NCBI GenBank assembly: GCA_029204225.1
Contig: CM055094.1
Span: 68,811,055-68,875,054, forward strand
DNA: 64,000 nt
Reading direction: 5' to 3'
Source of the DNA: Diphasiastrum complanatum
Taxonomy: Eukaryota; Streptophyta; Lycopodiopsida; Lycopodiales; Lycopodiaceae
The translations under genes and the position numbers were made by a program. How positions within the stretch are numbered: the stretch's first letter is position 1; each line of letters begins with the position of its first letter. Under the pieces are notes generated by a model. It made no database searches and had not been told where the DNA came from. It worked only from the letters and a program-made list of their open reading frames with translations. Shown in pieces: positions 52,433-62,792 of the stretch.

Positions 52433-52528
52433 TGGTATCAGAGCCGACTGGCCGATCAGCTATGCAGATCTCACAGAAATGGCCACTATTTGGGGTTCAT
52501 CAAGACAACTGTTGTGCAAGGTGCTGCT
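52433..52528 (+). mobile_element. leader start of an oppositely oriented copy of the non-autonomous element
   Basis: TGGTATCAGAGCC at about 52434-52446 is the primer site. The following 80 bp match the reverse complement of 62700-62790 (cagctatgcagatctca, ttcatcaagacaactgttgt). The copy continues at 58502-59228 after the inserted copia element. Confidence 0.8.
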
Positions 52529-53126
52529 TGTGAAAGATTTAACTAGTTTCATCACATTTTGCAATATTTCCATATTTGGCATATTGAGGCCAAAACTTCT
52601 TTTAGACTTAGAGGTTGACTTTTCAAAGTTCATTAGTCTAAATTTCATTTGAATAAACACTTTTTGAAAGTGTGGGAAAGATAGAATGCGAGTTTGAGTA
52701 GATTCAATTTGAATAAGTTGAGTACATTGAATCTCGACCCAAAATTGGTAGGGTTAGCATTTTGGTGGGAAATCCAAGTGGCCAAATAGGGTTTGGACCT
52801 GTTATAAAAGGATGTAACTCGTGGAGAGAGTCATCTTCTCTCTTCTTTATCTCATTTCATGCTTATACATGGTTCTCTTGGGTTCTACTATCCATTGGTG
52901 CACTATCTTGGTGATTGCTTGCAATTCTATGTGTAGAATGATCTATATTTGTTATTTTTGAATCCACATGCGTGAAATACAGTAGATGCTGGTTCTATTA
53001 GTGTTTGCATCTCAAATTGTGTGTAGATGGTGATTTTTTTACATTGGTGAAATTGGTAGTGTATTTCTCTTTCTAACCAAAGATCATTCAAGTAGATTGA
53101 ATCTTAAGGATCTGAAATCTTTCACA
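52529..53126 (+). repeat. 5' LTR of the copia element
   Basis: 598 bp, TG...CA ends. TATA-like gttataaaagg near 52801. Compared with the 3' LTR it lacks about 50 bp near 53000 (between 'gatgctggtt' and 'ctattag'). Confidence 0.95.
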
Positions 53127-53138
53127 TGGTATTAGAGC
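53127..53138 (+). other. primer-binding site
   Basis: TGGTATTAGAGC directly abuts the 5' LTR. One mismatch from the usual TGGTATCAGAGC complementary to initiator tRNA-Met. Confidence 0.9.
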
Positions 53139-53726
53139 TTGTGTTTCAGGTTATGAAGGAGGAAATCAGATCTATCAATGATTTGGTGAAGATATCAAGT
53201 CTAGAGCATGCTAGAGAGAATTCTACACCAAAATCGAATTTTTTGCTTTTGTAGATTGGATCTTTTGTAGATCAAAACACTAAATAGGTCAATATACTTG
53301 TTCAGTTCCATTTTTTGAATTCACATGCTGGATTTGGCCAATTTTTGGATCATTGGTTCAGCTTAAGTGGTGGCTTATAGATTGCATATCAATTTCTCAG
53401 CATTTGCATGTAGATTTGGAATAGTCAATTTTTTGTGATTTTGTCAAAACCCTAATTTTGATTGGATCTCTAGATAGTGAGGTTGCTGGACTTCATTTGA
53501 GTGTGTTTCAATCTTAGGAAGTGGCAAAAGTCATTAGATTGAGGATAGATCATAGGTTGATCAAGATTCCATGATTCTGTGTGTTGATTTGCTTGGATAA
53601 GTGCTAGAAGAGAATTTGTGAGATAGTTTCAAATCTTGGTGATTTCTTTTGAAAGCATTTGTTGTTGTTCAAAGGAGTGCTTTGTGCATTGAAACAGGTT
53701 GAAAGAGAAGATCAGGTCATTGCTAC

Positions 53727-56287
53727 ATGGCAACCTCAATTGGAGTCATGTTGGAAGCCAATGATAGGCTTACCTCAAGTAACTATTCATTATGGAAAGT
53801 GAGGATGGAGTCACTTCTTGAGATGAATGATGTTTTGGATATTGTTGTAGGTTTGGAGGAGAGACTAGCAACACAAAAAGATCGATTGAGGTATGACAAG
53901 AGGGCCAAGAAGGCTCTACACATGATAAAGAGAATGTTACCAATGAACTTCTCAAAGAAGTTGGTATGTGCACATCATCTTTGGAAGCTTGGAATTCATT
54001 GAAGAAGCTTTATGAATCCAAGTCTACTTCTAGAGTGTTGACTCTAAAAAGGCAAATCTTTTCTTGTTTGTAAAAGAATGAAGAAAGTCCAAGTACTTTT
54101 GTTTTGAGAATGTAAGCATTGAATGATGAGTTAGCTTGCATAGATGAAAGCATTAAGGAAGGAGAGCTTATTCAAGTGATTCTTAATGGCTTGTTGGATG
54201 CTCATGCTAACATTGTTCAAAGTATTGCTATTCAAAAGACTTTGCCAAGTTTGATGGATCTTCAAGAGATCTTGATCAATGAGGAATATAGGCTTCAAGC
54301 AAGAGGTGGATCTACATCGACACTTCAAGAGGATGCTATGTTCACAAAGGGAAAAACCAAAAGCAAGTGGTCTAAAGGGCAAGATCAAGTGGATGCTTCT
54401 TCAAGTGGCAAAAAGAAGGATAGATCAAAGCTCAAGTGCTTCTATTGTGGCATCAAAGGACACTTTGCAAGTGAGTGCTACAAGAAGAAGAGAGATCAAG
54501 GAGACAAGCAAGGTAATCTTACTCTTGATGAGGATGGTTTGGATATGCAAGATGCAAATGATGATGCTTTTGTGATGTCTTCATGTATGCTTGCTAATGA
54601 TGGAGATCTAGATCCTTGGTGGATTGATAGTGGAGCAAGTTCACACATGACCTTTCACAAAGAGTACTTCACTTCTTTGTTGGCATATGGAGATGACAAG
54701 AGGGTGATCTACACGGCCAATGATGGTGAGTGTGCAATCAAAGGGATTGGCACAATTCCTATTTCTCTCTCTAAAAATAGGAATGTTCATTTGAAGAATG
54801 TCTTGTTTATTCCATCTATTACCAAGAATTTGCTTAGTGTGAGTCAAATGCTAAGTAAGGGCCTCAAGGTGGAGTTTGATGGAGATGCTTGTTTGATCAA
54901 AAGGAAGGATGTCTTGATTGGAAAAGGTAAAAGGCAAGGGAAGTTGTTCAAACTTGATGCTTGTGTTATTGCTAACCAAGTTGGATGTGTTGCAAGGGAG
55001 CAAATTTTTATTTAAGAGGTTTGGCACAAAAGGATGGGACACCTCAACTTCAAGTCATTGGAGGTAATGGCAAGGAAGAATGTTGTGATTGGTCTTCCAA
55101 GTTCCTTAAGTAATGACAAGCATGTTTGTGAGTCTTGTGCGTGTCTAAGTCACGTAGACTACCTTATACTAGATCTATTTCTAGATCTACAAAGCCTTTT
55201 CAACTTGTACATTCGGATATTCATGGATTTACCACAATTAGCAATAGTGGAGCTAAGATGTATGTAACATTCATTGATGATTTTAGTATATTTTGTTGGA
55301 TCTATCTACTAAAAAGCAAGGATGAAGTGTATGATGTCTTTGTCAAGTTCAAGAATGCAAGGGAGAACCAATTTTCCACAAAGATCAAGTGCTTGAGAGG
55401 TGACAATGGTGGTGAGTACATATCTAACAAGTTCAAGGCTTTTTGTGATGAGCATGGGATCAAGAGGGAGTATACAACATCAAGGACCCCACAACAAAAT
55501 GGAGTGGCTGAAAGGAAGAATAGAACTTTATGTGAAAGTGCTAAAGCTATGAGGTTAAGTGCTAATCCTGACAAACCATTTTGGAATCAAGCTTTGTTGT
55601 GTGCCAATTTCTTGTGCAATAGGTGGCCGAGTGCTATTTTGGATGGAAGGACACCTTTTGAGATGCTATTCAAGAGGAGGCCGAGTGTCAACTTTTCTAA
55701 GAACCTTTGGATGCACATGCTATGTCAATATTACTCTTGATGATAGGACCAAGGAAGATCCATCTTCAAGAAGAGATATTTTTGTTGGATATAATGAGGT
55801 GAGTAAAGCCTACAAGGTTTACATTCCTTCTACTAACAAAGTGATTGTTGGTAGAGATGTCACTTTTGACGAGGGAAACATTCCAAAGGTGTCTTCAAGA
55901 ATGATTGATGGTAAAGTAGATGGTTCTAAGATTCTTGATGTTGATGAGAAGGATCCTACTTTGGATGGTGGTGATGATGGACCTTCATCAAGTCAAAAGC
56001 CAAGGAGAACATCAAGAGAAAGACAAGTACCTTCAAGGCTCACATATGATCTAAAGGGTAAACAAGTAGTTTCTAGAAATTATGTTGCTTTCCTAATCTC
56101 TTTGGATGAGCCTACAAGTGTAGATCAAGCAAGGAAAGAAGAGGAGTGGATCCAAGCAATGGATCTTGAGTATCGATCTCTTATGAAGAGTGGAACATCT
56201 TTTGGAAGATCTTCTTGTGTACATGGAGCTATGCAAGTGGATGGATGTTATCTTGCTGTAAAATCAAGTAATGGATCTGGAAAATAA
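53727..56287 (+). pseudogene. copia gag-protease-integrase, broken in several places
   Basis: From the ATG at 53727: gag start MATSIGVMLEANDRLTSSNY; frame lost near 53935 and regained by 54119; zinc knuckle CFYCGIKGHFASEC at 54437-54478; protease WWIDSGASSHMT with Asp at 54626; TAA at 55013-55015 just before GAG-pre-integrase VWHKRMGHLNFKSL; a frame change near 55135; integrase (LVHSDIHGF, YVTFIDDFSIFCWIYLL, RGDNGGEYISNKF, QQNGVAERKNRTLCE); another frame change near 55700; then FGCTCYVNITLDDRT, IFVGYNEVSKAYKVY and the hinge DEPTSVDQARKEEEWIQAM. The RT N-terminus begins (EYRSLMKSGT, about 56196) and is then replaced by unrelated sequence up to a stop at 56287. Confidence 0.92.
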
Positions 56288-57290
56288 ATTTTGTTCAATG
56301 ACTTTGATGGTCAAGTTGAAGATCAAGAGGTTGATCTCAAAGCGCTTCAACTAGTCAAAAGGGATGTTGGCAATTTGGAGCTAGTCAAAAGCATCAAAGG
56401 AGAGGTAATTGGCAAAGGTGTTATGGATTAGTTTTTGCAGCATATTGAAAACTCAAGTAAGGTCAAAGGAGCAGCAAAGAAGTGTTGTTCAAGTTTACTT
56501 TACTTGTTCTATCTCATGTTTGAGCAATTTCATGTGGATGTGTGCAAATTGTCAAGATATGGTAAAACTAGCTACATTGGTGAGCAAATTTCATGTGGAT
56601 GTTGGATTTGTACTAGCATTCTTGGCTGATTTTGCTGATGGAAATGAAGCTATTGGAGATTCGTTATGTCACTCATCCATGGCTAAGTTCTCAAGTGTTG
56701 AGCTACTTGGTGCCAATACTTGGAGATTGTCAATTTTTGGTGAATTCATGGTCATTTTCTTGTGTCAAGTAGATCTTGAAGATGGACTAGTGCAAACTAC
56801 TTGGTTTATGGAGTCATGTGGTGCTGGATTTGCATCATTAATGTACTCACCTACTCGGGGATTTCCAAGGTTTGATGGTTTCTTGTGGCAAGATGAAGAT
56901 GGAGGCTCATTCATGGAGTATCATGGTGGATACAAGGCAACAAAGGACAAAGGAGGAGGAGACATGCAAGCAAAATTTGATCACTCACATTTATTGTTTG
57001 TTTGCTGTATTTTTCCTGAGAGTTCAGAGCTGGCAGCATGGTGGATTCATTTTATTTACATTCTATTTGATTCTTCATGTTCTAGTCACATTTTTACATG
57101 CAAAATTGATGTAAGAAATAGTGAAACATCCCAAGTGGACACTATTCTCTATATCAATTATGGTTGTTTCTATTTTTAGCATTACATGATCATTGAAAGA
57201 AGATCTATTCTTAGAAAGAAGATCATTCTTATGATGGATCAAAGTTCTATTGGCAAAAACTATGCTAGGAGCATTGGAAGCTAGGAAAGC
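56197..57290 (+). other. foreign insert in place of reverse transcriptase
   Basis: This segment holds none of the RT blocks (CKWIYK, FDVTNAFLNG, YVDD). The longest frame is 56409-57179, 256 codons starting MAKVLWISFCSILKTQ, with no domain I recognise. Its Cys/Phe/Trp richness may mean it is not coding. A 22-bp motif (tgagcaa.tttcatgtggatg) is repeated near 56520 and 56581, and gaaagaagatc.attctta near 57195 and 57216. It may be captured host sequence or older repeat DNA. RNase H resumes at about 57296. Confidence 0.6.
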
Positions 57291-57292
57291 GA

Positions 57293-57856
57293 GTTTTGAG
57301 GTACATCATTGGAACTCGAGATTTTGGCATATTGTATGAGGGATCATCACCTAGTCTTTTTGGATTTTCAGATTCGGACTATGCTGGAGATGTAATGGAT
57401 AGGAAATCCATTAGTTCTTATTGTATTTTCATAGGTGATGGAGCTATATCATGGATGTCAAAGAAACAAGCCACTATCTCATTGTCATCTAGTGAGGCTG
57501 AGTACAAAGCTCTTACACATTGCACAAAGGAGATGGTATGGATCGAGAGGATGATCAAGGATCTTCACTTGCTGGATTTTTCAGAGAGCCCAATCATCTT
57601 TTGTGACAATCAATCAGCCCAAAGAATGGCATCTAATCCTATCTTTCATGCTAGGAGCAAGCATATTGAGATACAATATCATTTTGTGAGGGAGCGAGTC
57701 ATTGCAAAGGAGGTGGAGCTTCAACATGTGTCTTCAAGGGAATGTGTAGCTGATATATTCACCAAAGCATTGGGAAAAGACTTGTTCATGAAGCATAGGA
57801 CTTCACTTGGAGTATTATCAAAGTCTATGCTAAAACTAGTTGAAGAGGGAGTGTGA
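57293..57856 (+). pseudogene. copia RNase H domain, open reading frame intact
   Basis: Continuous frame with LRYIIGTRDFGILYEGSS, GFSDSDYAGDVMDRKS, ISWMSKKQATISLSSSEAEY, FCDNQSAQRMASNPIFHARS, KHIEIQYHFVRERV and VADIFTKALGKD, carrying the acidic RNase H residues (D of SDSDYA, E of SEAEY, D of CDNQSA). The stop at 57854-57856 overlaps the LTR start. Because RT upstream is absent the enzyme cannot be complete. Confidence 0.9.
57841..57851 (+). other. polypurine tract
   Basis: TGAAGAGGGAG directly precedes the 3' LTR start at 57852, where plus-strand DNA synthesis would be primed. Confidence 0.8.
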
Positions 57857-58501
57857 AAGATTCAACTAGTTTCATCACATTTTGCAATATTTCCATATTT
57901 GGCATATTGAGGCCAAAACTTGTTTTAGATGTAGAGGTTGACTTTTCAAAATTCATTAGTCTAAATCTCATTTGAATAAACACTTTTTGAAAGTGTGGGA
58001 AAAATAGAATGCGAGTTTGAGTAGATTCAATTTGAATAAGTTGAGTACATTGAATCTCGACCCAAAATCGGTAGGGTTAGCATTTTGGTGGGAAAGCCAA
58101 GTGGGTAAATAGGGTTTGGACCTATTATAAAAGGATGTTACTCGTGGAGAGAGTCATCTTCCCTCTTCTCTATCTCATTTCATGCTTATACATGGTTCTC
58201 TTGGGTTCTACTATCCATTGGTGCACTATCTTGGTGATTGCTTGCAATTCTATGTGTAGAATGATCTATATTTGTTATTTTTGAATCCACACGTGTGAAA
58301 TACAGTAGCTTGCTGGTTTTGTACGGACAGCAATAGTACATAATCATTTCATTCAAGTTTGATCAAGTTCTATTAGTTTTTGCATCTCAAATTGTGTGTA
58401 GATGCTGATTTTTCTACATTGGTGAAATTGGTAGTGTATTTCTCTTTCTAACCAAAGATCATTCAAGTAGATTGGATCTTAAGGATCTGAAATCTTTCAC
58501 A
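57852..58501 (+). repeat. 3' LTR of the copia element
   Basis: 650 bp with TG...CA ends. TATA-like attataaaagg near 58126. Contains about 50 bp (around 58320-58370) missing from the 5' LTR. Confidence 0.95.
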
Positions 58502-59228
58502 CTGCCCACCGTGTAAGCACAGGTGCGTCCACGGTCGGGGTGGTCGGAAATACGGGGGACTTGATGAGTCAAAGTGCTGCCAGACAAAGTGCTGTTTAGG
58601 TAGGTGAAAGCACGGTCTGTACCTTGTGGGGTGCGGAGCGACATATTTGAACTGTATGGGTTAACCATTGATACAGAGATGCTGTTCGAATTCGGGTATA
58701 AAGAACGGGTGTTTAGCTGCCGGTGCGAGATAGTTGCCGATCGTTTACCTATAAGGGCTATCGACCAAAAAGTGGTGGGACGTGACTGAGACAATGTGCT
58801 GCTTAATGGTGAAAGCACGAATAGTTGAAGGGGTGTCCTATGTGGGCTGATTCTGTGATGGATTGTATGGGTGCGGCCAGGCAAAGGTCCGTTGGCAGGA
58901 CCATCTCACAGGGGGACCTTGTCTTTGTTACTTGTTAGTAAACCTGCCTGAGTGTCTTACTTGTATGTATTCATGGTGAGTCTTAGTACTCGTGCTTTGC
59001 CTGGTTTGCATGATTGCTTGTGATACAAGGAGCTGATGGCTCGAGAAGGAACCTTTCTTTTGAAGACTGATACCATCAAACAAAGAGGACTACAGAATCT
59101 GTGGGACGGATTTGCAGTTCAAGTACTCGCACGTGAATGGCAACGAAACGACTCAATGTTTGCAAAGGATGGATGGTTAGTCTGTTTCTTGGGTTAGTTT
59201 CATTTGCGACAACGCCCACCAGACGCAA
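58502..59228 (+). mobile_element. continuation of the plus-strand non-autonomous element leader
   Basis: Matches the reverse complement of 61917-62697 (blocks such as gggctatcgaccaaaaagtg, ggtccgttggcaggaccatc, tgcctggtttgcatgattgc). It is cut at 59228 (ccagacgcaa) by the minus-strand element; in the other copy the sequence continues with gcagaaagtc. No protein domain was recognised. Confidence 0.8.
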
Positions 59229-60472
59229 TGTAGCGCAGGCATCCCAAAGGGAGCCGGGAACCACGACTTAGCTTCCCAGCCTTTAACTCTTGCCATCCAA
59301 ACCCACTTGACATACAAGCAGCCAACTCGCCAACAACGATCAGACTTAACCAACTTGAAGTTCCGAAAACCAACATTGAGATCCAACCTGGCGCCATGTC
59401 AGATCGGGGGTCCCGATGTGGGTGGCTTCCCTCCAAGCAAGCCGTCCGACATACATCGAACTTGACCAATTCGAAGCTTCGTTACAAACGAGTAACATCT
59501 ATTCCAAGCAAGTGGTCTGACTTACATCAGACTTAACCAACTGAAAGCTTCGTCACGAGCGCTCGAAGCCAACATGGTGCCACGCCAGACTGGACAGCCA
59601 TAAACAGGTAACTTCCACCCAAGCAAGCCATCCAACTCAGCCGACAGGTTAGAGCCCATTTTCCAAGAGCTTAACCCATTCACGTTCATGCAAGGAATAC
59701 TCAGAACCACAAGCCGCGACAGATATGGAGACAACCAGTTCCTGGACCAAATGGTCCCGACAGCATACAGCTGGCACCGCGGACCGAATGGTCCCGATGG
59801 CATACCGTTGGCATCCTGGGATACGACCCTCAGCTATGTGCCAAGTTAAAAATTTTGAAAGCGGCCTTACAAATGGCGCTTTTACCGAACACTGAAACCC
59901 AGAAGGTAATCAGAGTCAGTTTGAGAAAAATCCCTCTTTATTGATAAATCTGAGAAGGTTATATCTCAAGTGTGTGAGCAACCCTAGTCTCCGGGGCGCT
60001 AGCATGCCAAGGCGAAAGCCATGACAACATTCCAGCAAGGGAGGCGGAGACTTGGTTGGAGCTCGTCTTGAGTCGCAACCCGCACTCCCCTATAGTATCG
60101 GTGTGATTCGGCACCCATCCTCATACCAAGCACTCTACCCAAGCTGGTAAAGCATGTTTTTCTCTCTCTAGAAATTTCTCTTTCTAGATAGTCATTTTAT
60201 CTCTCTAGATTTTATTGAACCCAGGCTTCCTTTAATCATGCCTAGAGCGTGTGAGGTGATTGCACATCGATCTGAACTCTCTGGACTTCGCTAGAACCAA
60301 TCAAAGATTTTCAGCCATAGGAACTTGGTGCCGGCTAGATTTTGGTCACAGTGGTGCCGGGAGCGGCGCTGGTGCCATTGGCACCGGGAGCAGCAGGGGC
60401 ACTACTGGCGCTCGGGACATAGCTGGCACCGATGGCGCCGGAAGTAAAGCTTGTAAAGGTAGCTTTACAACA
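59229..60472 (-). repeat. 3' LTR of the non-autonomous element, minus strand
   Basis: Minus strand from 60472 (TGTTGTAAAGCTACC) to 59229 (...GCCTGCGCTACA): 1244 bp with TG...CA ends. A polyadenylation signal AATAAA reads on the minus strand near 59940 (tttattgataaatc on plus). The flanking cgcaa at 59224-59228 is the candidate target duplication; its partner lies outside the window. Confidence 0.88.
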
Positions 60473-62777
60473 TGCACCCTACCTTTATAAAATCTGATGT
60501 CCTCATCAGATGTCAGATTAAAGTAAAGGTGTCTTCCAATTAAAATAACTATAGATTTAAGCTACTTGGCACAGTACTCAATTTACTGGCCACTTTTTAT
60601 TAACATTGAAACTGGCACACCACAAGTCGGAGGCTCAGCTCTTTGTACTGAAAGATTACATAACTTGAAAATATGTCTTTGTCTGGAAAAAGCGTAAATT
60701 TGATATCGCTTTCGTAAAACCCAAAAACCTTATTAACTGGTGACAGAGGCCTTTCTTTGAAATGTTCGCCCCTGTCGCTTCTGACTTTCAACTTTGGAAC
60801 TCCTTTGAGCTGCTGATTTGTCTTTGATGCACTTTGTGTTGAGCTCCCTGAGCTCCAGATTTGATCAGTTTCGCACATGTATCAAGGCTCCCTTAGCCAA
60901 AGGATTTATCGTTTGATTGCCCAGTTTATGGTCCACTCTGTGCCTTGTTGCTTCTGCACCTTGATTTCTCTCCTTGTCCCAATCTGATCTTGATACTTTT
61001 CCATCTTGGCTCTTTAAGGTAGGCAAAGATTGAGTACTCCGCAATGCACCTCTCACTTAGCTTGAAGTAGCTCTTTGAATCAGCCCAAATGTAACCATTG
61101 ACCTCGTGGAAAGCCAAAGGGTCGCACCAGTTGATCCGCATCCGAACTATCTGTTCGCATTTGTTTGAAACACCATGTCCATCGCGCAAAACTTGACTTT
61201 CACAATTCCATCACTGGTCAGTTGCCTCACAGTCAAAACAAGAAGTGTACATCGAGCTTGACTTCAAGTAGCTCTCTTTGAATCAGACACATGCACCCAG
61301 AGTTTGCACTAGTCCGATCTCAACGCAAACTGTCCCTTAGCGTCCGTTCGAAATACCAAGTCTCTCATGCAAGACTCAACTTGCACAGTTCCTTCATTGA
61401 TCAGCTGCCTTACACGTAACACAAGCCAGCGTACTCATATGTTTCCTCATCATTGCGGGTCCAAAGAAAACCTATAACAAGCTTTCCTTTCCACAACAAG
61501 AACTTGTCAGCTTATTAGGTCAAAAGTTCGCCAGTCTTCTCGTGTGAGTATGGTCAGGTCACCTTGAATTTGCCCCCGTTTTGATCAACTTTCATTCAAA
61601 ATTTGCCCCAAGAGAGAGGTGTGTGTGATAGTTCCCCTCCACTTATAAAATCAGCTGATCGGACTTAGAGTAGAGTTCTTCGGACAAAAAGCCTTTCCAA
61701 CACCTTGCTTCCCATCTGCTAGGATTATGGCTCGATCCAGCTTGTTGCCAATCTCTGAAGAAGATCCTAGTCTTTCCCCTTTGAGGAAAAACCCAACTGC
61801 TCAGTGAGTTTCAGTTCCGAAGGTGGCCGTCCCAAAATGAAGACCAACTGCTCCATAGAAAATCTCCCCTGAAATTGCCCTTTCCAACTTTTGACTTTCT
61901 GCTTGCGTTTGGTGGGCGTTGTCGCAAATGAAAGTAACCCAAGAAACAGGCTAGCCATCCATCCTTTGCAAACATTGAGTCGTTTCGTTGTCGTTCACGT
62001 GCGAGTACTTGAACTGCAAATGCGCCCCACAGATTCTGTAGTCCTATTTGTTTTATGGTATCAGTCTTTAAAATAAAAGATTCCTTCTCGAGCCATCAGC
62101 TCCTTGTATCACAAGCAATCATGCAAACCAGGCAAAGCACGAGTACTAAGACTCACCACGAATACATACAAGTAAGACACTCAGGCAAGTTTACTAACAA
62201 GTAACAAAGACAAGGTCCCCCTTTGAGATGGTCCTGCCAACGGACCTTTGCCTGGCTGCGCCCATACAAATCGCTCACAGAATCAGCCCACATAGGACAC
62301 CCCTCCAACTATCTGTGCTTTCACCATTAAGAAGCACATTGCCTCAGTCACGCCCCACCACTTTTTGGTCGATAGCCCTTATAGCTAAACGATCAGCAGC
62401 TATCCCGCACCGGCAGCTAACCACCCGTGCTTTACACCCAAATTCGTGTAGCATCTCTGTATCAATGATTAACCCGTACAGTTCAAATATGTCGCCTCTC
62501 ACCCCACAAGGCACAGACCGTGCTTACACCAACCTAATGGCAGCACACTGCCTCATCTGTCCTACGCGCAAACAGTGCCAGGCCCGAACCGCGAGAACTG
62601 ACCGTGCTTACACCTCAAGGGCAGCACTTTGATTCATCAAGTCCCCCGTTCTACCGACCACCCCGACCGTGGAGACACCCGTGCTTACACTGTGGGCACC
62701 ACCTTGCACAACAGTTGTCTTGATGAACCCCAAACCGTGGCCATTTCCATGAGATCCGCATAGCTGACCGACCAATC
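60473..62777 (-). mobile_element. internal region of the non-autonomous LTR element
   Basis: About 2.3 kb between the primer site and the 3' LTR, read on the minus strand. None of the standard retroelement domains is seen. Minus frames at 60926-61189 (GYIWADSKSYFKLSERCIAE, PRWKSIKIRLGQGEK) and 60600-60878 (KLKVRSDRGEHFKERPLSPV) are the best coding candidates, and the first is shared with the copy at 50870-51166. Two related segments of about 160 bp near 61390-61260 and 61230-61070 (each with a VRQL..(E/D)G.V.V-like reading) suggest an internal duplication. This fits a LARD-like element mobilised by another element's enzymes. Confidence 0.75.
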
Positions 62778-62790
62778 GGCTCTGATACCA
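62778..62790 (-). other. primer-binding site, minus strand
   Basis: Minus strand TGGTATCAGAGCC, complementary to initiator tRNA-Met, two bases from the LTR end at 62793. It fixes the element's orientation as minus. Confidence 0.88.
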
Positions 62791-62792
62791 CA

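Larger units (their letters stand above)
52529..58501 (+). mobile_element. Ty1/copia element with both LTRs and target duplication
   Basis: 5' LTR 52529-53126 and 3' LTR 57852-58501 both start TGTGAAAGATT and end AATCTTTCACA. Flanks are ctgct (52524-52528) and ctgcc (58502-58506), a 5-bp target duplication with one later change. The undisturbed target is present elsewhere in the window, near 62690-62715 on the minus strand. About 20 substitutions separate the LTRs over 598 aligned bp by eye count, plus one 50-bp length difference, so the insertion is old but younger than most neighbours. Confidence 0.95.

Noticed and set aside
62228-62632. 134-codon plus-strand frame, with a minus-strand counterpart at 58459-58884
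   Set aside because: Both lie in the leader of the non-autonomous element, antisense to its direction; no recognisable domain.
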